This document shows, one piece after another, positions 1 to 11,670 of a stretch of DNA of 64,000 bases. Positions within the stretch are counted from its first letter, which is position 1, and each line of letters opens with the position of its first letter. This DNA comes from Antedon mediterranea. Its lineage: Eukaryota > Echinodermata > Crinoidea > Comatulida > Antedonidae. The position numbers were made by a program, and so were the translations under genes. Below the pieces are notes generated by a model that was not told the DNA's origin, made no database searches, and saw nothing but the letters and a program-made list of their open reading frames with translations. Location: assembly GCF_964355755.1 (NCBI RefSeq), contig NC_092672.1, positions 30,438,501 to 30,502,500 on the forward strand. The letters are read 5' to 3'.

Positions 1-290
1 ATAAAGTTGAATTGAATTGAATTGAATTGAATTTATTTTGCTCATTTTCTACATATTTTGGCTCATTTTCTACATATTTTGACTTATTTTCTACATATTT
101 TGGCTCTTTTTCTAAATATTTTTATCATTTTATAATTAATTTTAATCATTTTCTACATACGTTGAAAACTTTCTAATTATTTTGCCTATTTTCCTATTCA
201 TTTTGCTGATTTTTTTATAATGATTTTAATCAATTTCTGCATATTTTGTAAACATTCTACATATTTTGCTCAGGCCATTTTTTTGCACAT
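1..290. repeat. AATTG microsatellite and degenerate ~21-25 bp minisatellite
   Basis: Bases 8-34 repeat the pentamer GAATT. Bases 38-280 then carry a degenerate tandem unit built on CTCATTTTCTACATATTTTG. No coding potential is seen. Confidence 0.75.
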
Positions 291-300
291 TTTCAACGAT

Positions 301-908
301 TCTCTTCTTATTTTTTAAATCGTTTATTCCTATAAACTATTAAATTCACTAAATCCTAATTTTTGAGAAAATAAAACTTGTGAGTAAAAGTTACGACAAC
401 CTGATCTAGTTGTTATTTCAAGTTCACGCGTGTGCATTCATTCATGCGTAGATTACATTCTGTCATGCTTACACTTGTATATATTCTCAGTAGGATAAAC
501 ACGAACATCTACAGTTAAAAAACATCGAACTTTATTATAAAACTATCAATCACCAATGCATAGTGTTTATCTCCGATGTTATTTTATATTTAAGCACGTC
601 TTCTATTAACTACTATTATCGCTTTAATTTTAATTCATTTGGTCAAACGTGATATAAAGTTTCATAGAAATGATTACCTTTTGACACTTTGATTATTGTA
701 TAACGAGGTATTGTCATGAGAAAAAGACATTGTATATCTCTTTTATGAGCAAGCATGATTATATCTTAGAAATTATAGAAATTCGTTCATAAATCATTTG
801 GCATAAGAAAATGCCAAAGAGTAACCTGTATGTAATAATTATTATAAGGCGTTTATTCGCTGTATTTGGCTAACAACATTGGGCGCGTACGTATACTTTT
901 TACTCATA
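301..908. other. No gene seen
   Basis: AT-rich sequence without a convincing open frame, splice-bounded exon or repeat that I recognise. Confidence 0.5.
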
Positions 909-1050
909 TTTGGTTCCTACAGAACACAACGCAAGAACGTAATCGTAACGTAAGTAACAAGCGATGAATTATTCGAACTGATGCTTGTCATTGGTCAACT
1001 CGATTGCGTTGCGTCTACGTCCTTGCATTGCCCCTCCCTAATGGGAACTG
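909..1050. mobile_element. Family B MITE-like element
   Basis: It opens with TTTGGTTCCTACAGAACAC and closes with an approximate inverse, CCTAATGGGAAC. The inside carries the family signature: acgtaa/gcgttgcg words around a near-palindromic centre (attattcgaactg, then cattggtcaactcg). The two halves are imperfect inverted repeats, and no coding frame is present. Confidence 0.7.
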
Positions 1051-3061
1051 TATTTTCAACGATATTTTTGTTGAAGGCATCATTATTGTGCACAAGATGC
1101 TAATTTGAAACGATATCGTATGGATGTGCTGCGTTTCGTCATCAAAAATACAATAAACAGATGCGTTCAAATTACGTTAAAAATGGTAGACAACGGCTTT
1201 TGTACTCGCGCGTCACTTTTGTGTTGTTCTAAATGATTTTAAACACTCTCAGTGTACTAATTATTACCAACAACTGTTTATGATGAGGTATGTTATTAAT
1301 GTTTTCTATATTAACTATGCTAAACAGTAACGGTATGATAAAAGGATAACACGCTTCACGCGCGCGTACTCATTTATCGCCAATTTAAATGATGTGCATC
1401 GTGAAGTCCACTCTCAATTGCGTGCTATGGATTTAAGATGTTGTTGAAAAAGAGGTTGTATTTTTTATGCTATTATGGCCTGGTCAAATTATTAGATATT
1501 ATTATAAATCATTAGAAATGTGTGAATGCCTGAGTGTGTAATGGTTGAAGAACCGCGTTTAACGCCTTCGCTGCATTTATTAAAATACCTTCAATATGTC
1601 TTACGGACGTGATGCTATTAAATTCAACGACTTGACCTATGAAATCGTCATTCATTGACAAAAGTAACACCACGATTTCTCACTCTTGAATCATTGATCT
1701 TTTTTATGTCCAGGTGGTTGTAGCTTGTCAAAATGAATTAACGATAATTTACCGTACTCCTACTTTAATGTGATACGGTGCTAACATTTTATTTTTTTAT
1801 ATTTTCTTTCTATATATACACACACGCTGAACATTATTTAAAATCTATATTTTTCCTCAAGGGTAAATGTTTGAAAGTGTTTCTTAAAATACTATTATTA
1901 TCTTTTCAGGTGCTGTCAATTTGGATGTATGAGGCTTTGTTTTAAATTCAATTTTAATAATCTTTACAAAATATACATATTTTCAGTATTTATAAAGTAC
2001 AATCAAAGTGTTTTTTTTAATTTTGTTTGTGCTAAGCCAAAAATGATGTTTCTTTAAAGTTCAAAATACCTCAAAAATAGAAGTGACATAATTCTTTTTA
2101 GTTTAAATGAAACAAACCATTTAGTATGTGTCTTTAATGTCGGTCCATATGAGGAACCAACTTGGTTGAACAAATCTTCAATATGCCCTACTAAACATTG
2201 AATGCAATATAAACAATGTATAGGCCTAAGTACAAGTAAATCATTTTGCGTTTGTTGACTTGCTTTTCCGAAGACGTCTAAACATTACATTTTTATATTA
2301 GTCAAGTCACAGTCATTTAAAATGAAACAAACCATTTATTATGTGTCTCTAATGCCGGTCCATATAAGGAATCAACATGTTTTCAAGAAGAAAACAAAAA
2401 GATGCAAATACCTACCTTCTGAGTAGATTATAGTAAGAAGCGATGCGATCCATTTGTACCAGGATTTTAGTTCCATATTGTAGAACCACAGTAAATGTAA
2501 CAAATTAGTGTTTCTGCAATAGAAAGAGCTTATATTAATAAAATGACCAACAACCACACAAGTTTACGCGGGAAAAATGGGGTGAATAACAGGCAGCTTA
2601 ACAACATTAGTTACTTCGTTATTACGTACTTACACGTCTACCAATGTCTTGCAAGAAAACCTAAGATTCGTCCATTCAATTAATAGGGAATTGTATTTCA
2701 TGAAAACAGTATTTGAAGGATTAACAATACAATATTGTTGATATACGATCTAATATTTTTCTTATTGAAGTTTATCTACAAGATTGTCCAACAAAAAAAT
2801 AGATAACGAAATATTGAAATAAATTTGAAATTTTAGTTAAAGTAAAAATAAATAGGTACTCTCTTAATATTCCGCGTTGCTCCACTTGCCAAATTTAATT
2901 CGTTTGGCTACTTCTAACTCACATTGTTATGCAACACTTCATGTTGTTTCAATATTTGCAATTATATACCAAAAAATAAACATTGGCAACGAATATTGTT
3001 GTATTTAAAGCAAGTAAGAGTTTATCAGATATTTGTAGACTTAATTAACGTTACTCTTCCT
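1051..3061. other. No gene seen; one direct repeat pair
   Basis: A ~60 bp segment (AAATGAAACAAACCATTTA and following) at about 2104-2170 recurs at about 2317-2378, offset about 213 bp, same orientation. The rest is AT-rich with no supported gene. Confidence 0.55.
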
Positions 3062-3655
3062 ATGCTTGGTTATCACTTGGATGCAACGTAGGGACGTAAA
3101 TCCACCAATCTCGACGAGATAGGTCATCCGAACTGTCGCTTGTGATTGGTCAACTCACTTGCGTTGGAGCCCACGTTGTTAGGTTGCGCGATGAGTCATC
3201 CGATTGGTCAACTCACTTGCTTTGGCGCCTACGTTGTTAGGTTGCGCGATGAGTCATCCGTGATTGGTCAACTCACTTGCGGTGGCGCCTACGTTGTTAG
3301 GTTGCGCGATGAGTCATCCGTGATTTGTCAACTCACTTGCTTTGGCGCCTACGTTGTTAGGTTGCGCGATGAGTCATCCGTGATTGGTCAACTCACTTGC
3401 GGTGGCGCCTACGTTGTTAGGTTGCGCGATGAGTCATCCGTGATTGGTCAACTCACTTGCGGTGGCGCCTACGTTGTTAGGTTGCGCGATGAGTCATCCG
3501 TGATTTGTCAACTCACTTGCGGTGGCGCCTACGTTGTTAGGTTGCGCGATGAGTCATCCGTGATTGGTCAACTCACTTGCGTTGGCGCCTACGTTGTTAG
3601 GTTGCGCGATGAGTCATCCGTGATTGGTTAACTCACTTGCGGTGGCGCCTACGTA
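3062..3655. repeat. 60-bp satellite derived from a family B element
   Basis: Bases 3062-3150 read like the left part of a family B element (GCTTGGTTATCACTTGG). From about 3150 to 3650 a 60-bp unit (gttgcgcgatgagtcatccg, tgattggtcaactcacttgc, then ~20 more bases) repeats about eight times with few changes, mostly single substitutions such as gttgg/ggtgg/tttgg. Sixty is a multiple of three, so a 161-codon frame stays open through the array. That frame is a consequence of the repeat and not evidence of a protein. Confidence 0.85.
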
Positions 3656-4448
3656 GTAATCAAACATACTGAACTATCTTAATTATTTTTAATTGTCTCC
3701 CTTATCCATTTTATTGAGCATCACTTTTGGTTATATTATGATATCTTCTATGACATCCAACAAGGAATGGAACCTTTATAGTATTTCGCTCGGGTTGTGT
3801 GCACTTTTTGATTAATGAAACTACAATTGAACTTTATATTAAGTGCCAGATATTGTGGATAAATAATTTAATTTTTCATTATCTATGGATATACTTAAAG
3901 TAGTATTCTGTTTAGAAGCACGGAACCGTATTTGATTTGCCTTCCTTTTCATTCATTCACCAAATCTATAACATCTCACTGCGTCACTGAAGATGTAATT
4001 TTCAAATTGGCACCAAGCACATTATTCACCTTCATTAGGAAATCACAAAAGGCCATAATAAAGCAGACGTTGGTGATATGTAGCAACCCGGAGTGTACTA
4101 TATATTTCATCTAGGCACTTATTAGAAAAAGCTTAGTATTTGTAATACATGAATATTTACTATTGTTGCTGTGTTTTAAAATGTTATTTTAATTCCAATT
4201 GTTATTGTGGACTATTACTTCAAATCTTGTAGGCCTATGTCTTGTCCGTGTATTTTAATATTGAAATTGATTTTGAACAAAATAAATGAATGATGAATGA
4301 ATTCAATTCAATTCACAATTTATTAGCCTAAATCAGCAAGGACCTTTACACCCAATTAACGGGCATTTTATGTAGCAGTAACCCGCTTTTACAAAATAAA
4401 TAAGTAATACGTTACGGTACAAGATCGACGACAACATAATTTTTTTTT
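3656..4448. other. No gene; probable LINE 3' tail at 4262-4310
   Basis: AAATAAATGAATGATGAATGA at about 4281-4301 looks like a LINE polyadenylation signal and tail. It is followed directly by a TTCAATTCAATTCAC block that looks like the tail of a second element in the opposite orientation. Confidence 0.4.
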
Positions 4449-5300
4449 TAATCAAATTCGCTGATGACACTAGTACTATTGGTCTCATAGTTTCAAACAA
4501 TGATGAAAATTATCGTAGCGAAATACAAAGATTTGTAAAATTTTGTGACGATAATTATCTCCAAATAAATGCATCAAAAACAAAGGAGATGATCATTGAT
4601 TTTAGGACTAAACATAAATTTAATTTTCAACCAATCACTATCAAAGGTAAAGAAATTGAAATTGTTGACCAGTACAAGTATCTAGGAATTGTTTTCAATG
4701 ATAAACTGAGTTGGGGAGACCATATAGACTTCATCAGCAAAAAATTAAGTCCCAGAATGTATTGTATGAGAACTTTATATAAATTTAACTCCTGTGATTT
4801 GATGTTACTTTCGTTCTATAGATCCGTTATATGTAGTGTTTGGACGTATTGCCTCTCCTGTTGGGCTGGTAATGTTACCGGAGGGAATAAAGGACGCCTT
4901 GAAACTTTCATCCGTCGGGCTGGTAAAATGATTGGTCTGGAACTGCCTTCCTTTACCGATGTGCACCTAGAACACCTCCAGAAAGATTTCGAACGCATTG
5001 AGTCGGATGCCTCTCATCCTCTCCACAAAGTGATCATAGACCAACTTAATCCAAGTGGTAGATTGAGGCTCCTCAGTGTGAAAACAAATCGATTTGCTAA
5101 ATCCTTTATTCCCTCCGGTATCATCCAGTACAACAGGAAGTCAAGAAGATAATTTTATATTGTAATTTTTTAGATGTTTTTATATGAATGGTTTTATGCT
5201 ATATTTGTTTTTATAGTGTTTTCTTTGTTATTATGACGAGCAATGAATTTCCTTTTTGAGGATCAATAAAAGTTATCTTATCTTATCTTATCTTATCTTA
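4449..5300 (+). pseudogene. 5'-truncated non-LTR retrotransposon (reverse transcriptase C-terminus)
   Basis: The frame from about 4457 to the TAA at 5150-5152 encodes the end of a reverse transcriptase. It starts just before the catalytic FADD box (phenylalanine variant of YADD), then has the conserved QINASKTKEM-type segment, the YLGI motif (residues KYLGIVFN), and the thumb/connection region with ETFIRRAGKMIG. The 5' part of the ORF2 is absent, as expected for a 5'-truncated insertion. The 3' UTR ends in AATAAA followed by an ATCTT repeat tail at about 5265-5300. This clade resembles CR1/L2/Jockey-type LINEs; the exact clade is not settled. Confidence 0.8.
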
Positions 5301-5965
5301 AAGACTTGTGATATACATACATTGTTAATATAGGTTAAGGAAACATAAAATTAACATCTATGAAATATTATAGTATATCTAAAACCCCCAGCGCGTGGAG
5401 CGTCATTTTAATCATACTATCAATATCATGGAATTTTTCTTTTCTCAACAATCTTATCTGGGTTATTTCCAATTATGGAAAGTAAACCAGTGTGTACATT
5501 TTTGTGTTTTTCTTTTAAAAAAGCATTTAAAGCCGTTTTATTCACTGCCAAAACACACAATTTGTTAAATCATAAGACATAAATCCATTTCCATGGTAAA
5601 TTCGAATTATTCGATCTAGTTATTAATTTATGTTCACATCAAAAAGACGTAACTCTACCCAGATATTGTACTTTATAATAGAATTGTTGCGTTTGGCCTT
5701 TACTCGTCGTTATCCAATGTTATTTCATAACAATTAAAACGATAACAGCAACACGTGGCCGGCATTCAATTCAAGTAGAGAAATTAGATATAGCATGCAG
5801 CATGTTATTACTATTAGCGTAATGTTTTCCCAGAAGATGAGGACGATAACAGATTAACTTAGCACACATTTTGTAAATGGTAAAGTAGGGTATTGTTGGC
5901 GTTCTACTACACGTCTTCTAATTGTAGGCCTAACCCTGGGTTATTATTCTTGGATTGTTTTTTTA
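5301..5965. other. No gene seen
   Basis: Unassigned AT-rich sequence between a LINE tail and a family E element. Confidence 0.5.
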
Positions 5966-6401
5966 AGGTGGGTTACTATTAGAAGAGGGGTTACTATTAG
6001 AGTAGTGGGTTACTATTACTAATCTTAAATTAGGCACCTAGAAATAGTAACCCACTCCAACTTTTCCTGTAAACAACTATAGCAAAATAATAAAACAGTA
6101 CGAATAAATAAATTTGGTTGAACTCTAACTTTATTTAATTTTATAAACTCAAAAACACTCAATCCTCCCCCACTCCCCTGAGATCAACATGCATTATCTC
6201 TGCATTATCTCCTTATTTTCAAAATGGCTGCATCATAAACGATCAGTCTTCATAATGTCATTTTGTCAATAGTTTTTGTAACTCTAATAGTAACCCCCAT
6301 GTGTTACTATTAGAGTAGTGGGTCATTATTATAGATTGACTTATAAGGTGGGTTACTGTTAAAAAGGGGGGTTACTATTAGTGTGGGTTCCTATTAGAAG
6401 A
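5966..6401. repeat. Family E interspersed repeat (GGGTTACTATTAG motif)
   Basis: The motif GGGTTACTATTAG or its complement occurs repeatedly in both orientations, for example 5980-6015, 6045-6062, 6288-6312 and 6355-6395. A second copy with the same internal text (CAAAATAATAAAACAGTA; ATAGATTGACTTATAAGGTGG) lies at 55262-55496. The inverted ends suggest a non-autonomous DNA element. Confidence 0.7.
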
Positions 6402-6814
6402 AGTGAATATGTATATCGCCAATCATCTCAATTTCGTTTAATAATCTCGAAATGATGTATCTTCTTGGCTACTAATCCAAGGAATGTTGTTCTAAAGTAT
6501 AGAAGCAATATAAATCTACATAATAATATAAATTGGAAAATAAATAAATGAAAATAAATCTTTTCTTTTTGTGTTTCATTTGTCCATAATAGGAGATTTT
6601 TGTGTTTATATGGCCGTTGAGGGTGCTATTTTCAATAATAGGGGCTTTTTGTCAATATGAAGGGCTAGTGTTGCCCGAAAGCTCTGCTAACTTTTCTGGC
6701 TGTTTACTTTATCGTTTTGCTTTAGCTTTTCGCTTATTTTTTTTTTTGTATCTCCATTGTGATCCAGCCACTGATACCCACATCATTGTCATTTTTTCAG
6801 TTATTTGCCTTTGG

Positions 6815-6892
<78 letters not shown>

Positions 6893-7790
6893 CTCCATTT
6901 TTTGAAAAAGCAAAAACATTCATTTTGTCTATGTTAAGCCTAGATTAGGAAAGCTTGTTATTGTGCATCATTATACATATTTATCTGAATGCGCAGTTAG
7001 TGTGCGCATTGAAGTGATATAGAATAAATCTGTAAGTCAGCTCGCATTACCCTACTAACGACAGTGTGTGGTGTAATTAGCGGAGAAGAAGAACAGTCGA
7101 TCGATAATTGTTTAATATCCAAGTAATTTTCATTGCACGTATGTGCCATTCCCATCCAACCCCTAACTGCTGGATTTGCACAATGTGTAACTTACGATAC
7201 GATTAATATTATTTATCAGCCCCTTGAGGATAATATATGTGACGTCACTACGTTTTCATTGGATGTTTGTGCGCCGTGTTGTTGTCAGTATGACTTCTTA
7301 TTTGACTAAAAATCAGATTATGGTCAGGGACGATTTGCGATACTCGGTCTTAACCCAAATCTAGACCGCCCCCATGGGGTTGGAGTGCTTTTAAAGTTTA
7401 TTAACGTTGCAGTACTGATGTCTATGATGTCTAAAAATAATAAAAACAAATATGATGAGGTTTTTAAACACTAAGACAAAGTTGGTTTTGTTTTTTGGGG
7501 GTTTTTTTTGCAGTCGTTTATTACAGAAGGGGTGGGTGGTGGAGGGACGTACGATATAAATTGAAATTTTTCTCTAGGTCTTCAAGATTATTAACCAACA
7601 TATTGAACAAATAGAACGTTACAACCATGTCTGAGTAAATATTTCTTTGCAGCTAATTAGCAATCTATATATAATTTAAGAAAAATTCAAACACAATGTT
7701 ACTAATAATTGAAATATTAAAAGTATGTATTCACATCTGATTAAATTATTTATGGATTAGAAAATGAAATTCATTAATTTCTAACAATCT
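6402..7790. other. No gene; (TA)n microsatellite at 6816-6890
   Basis: A pure TA run of about 74 bases lies at 6816-6890. Nothing else in the stretch is supported as a gene. Confidence 0.7.
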
Positions 7791-7794
7791 TTTT

Positions 7795-8365
7795 TGATAT
7801 GTGCATGAACCGTAACTGCTACTAATTGGTTAGATCATTGGCATTTATGCGTACGTCAGTCCCATCTATCTTACGTTATTAAAGTATTAATGATGTTTAT
7901 TTTTTGTTTGTTTTTTCTTTCTCTGACTAACGACATAAATTTCATTAATTGTTAACATGCAATCTATTTTGATATATGCATGGACCGTGATTTCAATGTG
8001 TGTGAAATATTGAAAGTAACTGGACAGTTGTGATTGGTTAGATTATTATCGTTACGTGTACGTCCTCACCTTGCGCGTACGTCATTGAACCACCGGATTC
8101 GGTCCCGACTACGTTACGTTGATAAAGTATGAATGATGTTTTTTAATTTCACTCCTTCTCTGACTAACAAATAAATTTCTAACACCCTATTTTGATATAT
8201 GCATGGACCGTGATTGCAATGTGAACTATTTAAAGTAACTTAGCAGTTATGATTGGTTAGAGTATTTGCGTTACGCATTGCACCTTGCGCTTACGTCATT
8301 GCGTCTTGCGCTTACGTCATTGCGCCACCGGATTCGGTCCCGACCACGTTAGTATTAAAGTATTA
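7795..8365. repeat. Three degenerate tandem copies of a ~180-225 bp unit
   Basis: TTTTGATATRTGCATGRACCG begins near 7793, 7970 and 8193. Each copy is followed by a GATTGGTTAGA segment, a TACGTC segment and AAAGTATnAATGATG. The latter two copies also share CACCGGATTCGGTCCCGAC. The GATTGGTTAGAT-to-TACGTCC part resembles the core of family B. Confidence 0.7.
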
Positions 8366-8439
8366 TTTTTGTTTGCTATCTCTGTTATTGTATTAATTAT
8401 GTTACCATTTACAAAGTACAGTCAATGTACTCAATGTTT

Positions 8440-8862
8440 AATCAATATTCAATCATTAATAGCAATAAGTATTAGTATTAGTAAAATAAATACGATATTT
8501 ATACAATTGTTTCAGTGAATTTAAACATTAATAGCACTACATATCCGGATCAGTAAAATAAATACGATATTTATACAATTGTTTCAGTGAATTTAAACAT
8601 TAATAGCACTACATATCCGGATCAGTAAAATAAATACGATATTTATACAATTGTTTCAGTGAATTTAAACACTAATAGCACTACATATCCGGATCAGTAA
8701 AATAAATACGATATTTATACAATTGTTTCAGTGAATTTAAACACTAATAGCACTACATATCCGGATCAGTAAAATAAATACGATATTTATACAATTGTTT
8801 CAGTGAATTTAAACATTAATAGCACTACACATATCCGGATCAGTAAAATAAATATGATTTGT
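8440..8862. repeat. 72-bp tandem repeat
   Basis: CAGTGAATTTAAACATTAAT recurs at 8513, 8585, 8657, 8729 and 8801, an exact 72-bp period, with a degenerate leading unit from about 8455. Copies differ by one or two bases; the last has a 2-bp CA insertion. Each unit carries ATCCGGAT. No conserved protein frame is seen. Confidence 0.9.
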
Positions 8863-10154
8863 AATATACAATTTCGTTGATTGAGTTGCTTCATTAATTA
8901 TGTTAAACGGTTATAAATTAAATACAAAGACATCAGTTAACGTTTGTTCGACCTTATAATTAATATTCTACCTATTTAGAAAAATTCCGTTCCATTAATA
9001 AAATTAAACATTATATTTCTTATGCTAAGAGGAATTAAGTGTATTTAATATTTTACTGAAGTTCTCTAAAAGCTGATGAAACCTATAAGGATGTATAATG
9101 TAGCTCTTCAGATTAAATTATTGGTCAAAATCTATTTGCTTTTTGCAATTCCGTATTTTATATCCTAACTTATTAAAATTGGTTTAAATTAGGATTAAAT
9201 ATGATGTACACATGAGATTATTAATCTAGCACGCGTATTTAATTTTGTGTTTTATACGTATATCTTTAAGACTGTGTCTATAGATGAGGAAACGCAAGGC
9301 TTCTGGCGTTTAATTATATTTGGAGTGAGTGTGTTTGTTTGGTTGTGTCGTGTAATAGAGGCACTTTAAACAACTGACCAGAGGAGAAATACCACGACGT
9401 TATTTAAGGTTAGGCCGCCGTTTCTAGATGAACGTTTTGCGAAAACATCAAAGCGTCTTGCGCTTCAGTTGATGACGTGATGAAACTCCCGCGCGTGATT
9501 TTGCTTATTCAATTTGAAACGGCAATTATGGAAAATGTAGTTGTATTTTCATTTTCTCTCCATATGTTTATGAACTCACTGTAGATTATTATAGTACCGT
9601 ACAGTGTTAGGAGGCTACATCCACGTTAAGTATGTATAGGCCTATTAAATAAGAACAAAAACTGACAGAGAGCAACATCTCTGTTGATCGCAGAACCACA
9701 TAAGAGATGTATAAAATATTCCTGGGGCAGCATTGGTTAGACATCCACGATGCGAGTCAGGTGAAAAGTACAAGTATTGAAATCCACGATAATACATTCG
9801 GACACGGATTTGAAGAAAATACTTAGGTTTCATTTAGATTTACGTCCAAAACATATAGAAGGGAAAATTCCACCGCATAACTGGAAAATCCATAGTCCAG
9901 GTCTGTGAAGATAATGTATCTATTATATCTTCATACTGCCAAGTCTAAGACCGCGATGGACTATAGTTCTGAGACCGTCCAATCGCTGGATTGAGAAAAT
10001 AGAAACGCTCAACCTGTCAACTACTATAACAGCTGCTAGGTCTTCTGAAATGTTTTAATGAAATGGAAAGTATTGTTATAGCTGCGTTTTTCCGCTAATG
10101 TCAAAGTATTTAGGTTAACGAAATGTCAAACTGACCATAAATGTTCGGCAATGT
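8863..10154. other. No gene seen
   Basis: No splice-bounded exon, recognisable domain or repeat family was found here. Confidence 0.5.
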
Positions 10155-10313
10155 ATGTGCTACACTATCAAACTGTATGTGACAAAAAATGCGATGTGCT
10201 CATAATATGGACATGATGGTGTCATATCACTACCATATTTAAGCATATCAGTACCATATTTGGCCACAACACACTTTTTTCTCAAACTAATTTAGTAGTG
10301 TAGATTGGGTTTT
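10155..10313. mobile_element. Family A MITE-like element, copy A1 (diverged)
   Basis: Has the family order: TACACTATCAAACTGTATG, then ATAATATGGACATGATGG, TCATATCACTACCATATT, and TAGTAGTGTAGA at the right end. The ends are more decayed than in other copies. Confidence 0.75.
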
Positions 10314-11556
10314 ATCCTCTTTTGTTATAGTGACAAGCTTTTAGTGAGTGTGTGACTGATTTCAATATATATGTCTCAATATAATTGTCGCCCAGAGTGT
10401 TGTTTTAAGCAGACTCGTTAATTCGTCTGTATGTCATTTGTCTCTTTTGGTTAAGCACTAATGTCTCCATTATCAGAATAAATCCCAGAGCAAATTTGTT
10501 ATCAATTTGAATGGCCTTAAAACAAAAAAGAATAACAATAAAAGATTACGTAAATCTGATTCATCAACAAGATTTATCATTAATTTATGTTCGTATTATT
10601 TCAAGAGGAAAGCAACGAAAACATTGAATAGGACAGAGAGAAGAAGACAGATTAAGAGAAGGCCGGAGGATTGTTGTAAAATAAATCTGTGATAGAAGTA
10701 TTAAGTCGGTCAATAATAAGTACAAAACAACAATTAGCTAAATTCATTCCACTTTCATTAACAACATCATCTTTGGCTGATTACAATAGATTGAGGAGAA
10801 TGCCGGACTCTATCTCATATTCTAATGAACGACGAGTACAGATCTTCCTCTCTATTTATGCTCATTGATGCATTACGTCATTAATAAATTACTCATGCAT
10901 AACGAAGTGTAACTAGCGCCATCACATAAGGAAGATATGATGGTAAACAAAAAAGAAGGGGAAGAAAAGCTATGTTAGATAGATTTAAAACTAATAACAT
11001 ATAATTCTGAACTAGAAGAGGAGAATTATGATGAAGACTGCTTTCATTTACCTCTGAATGGTAGATGACAAGGTATGTAAGTATCATTCAAAAAATATAT
11101 ACTCATCTTTTTGTCAGACCTGTCTAGTTCAGTAAATAACAAAGCTATTATTTTGATTAGAGCGTGTATTATAAAATGCAAATGCAAGTCAGAAACTAGC
11201 AGATAATAACACCACGAAAATGATACAGCACTAAAAGTGTGTGTGTGTGTCAACATATCTAGCTGCTCTATTCAAATTGATTATTTTTGCGTATTTGCTC
11301 AATAGATTACATTACGAATGCAATAAACGAAACAGGATCTTCGATATTACTGGCTATATCAAGCAAGTTCATTGACACTCAATATATACATTTACAGAAT
11401 AACTAACAGAGGTATTCTACCGTACAAATACATTAATGTGCACATCATCAGTTATGAAGAGTTATGAGCTACGGAAGTAGTTTGAAATATTACTTATGTT
11501 GCCATTATGCGGCTTTGATATTACCACTCTAGAATGATGTGATGAACTCTCCTTCA
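10314..11556. other. No gene seen
   Basis: Only short uninformative open frames occur. A (GT)n run lies at about 11237-11250. Confidence 0.5.
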
Positions 11557-11670
11557 GGCTTAATTCCCACTTGGAAGCAACAAGACGTGGCGCAAGTAAT
11601 CTGACCAACGAATCTATTTGATTGGTCAACTCACTTGCAGTGCGCATACTTTCAAGTGGAAACCAGGCAT
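11557..11670. mobile_element. Family B element, truncated copy
   Basis: Left end AATTCCCACTTGGAAGC, centre TTTGATTGGTCAACTCACTTG, right end TCAAGTGGAAACCAGGC, matching the family B terminal and central words. Confidence 0.65.

Noticed and set aside
3146-3631. 161-residue repetitive protein (20-residue units)
   Set aside because: The frame exists only because a 60-bp satellite has a period divisible by three; no start context, splice or family support.
3150-3655. CRISPR-like array
   Set aside because: Units are contiguous with no distinct spacers, and the window is animal nuclear DNA.
6602-6937. Open frame with Tyr-Ile repeats
   Set aside because: Translation of a TA microsatellite.
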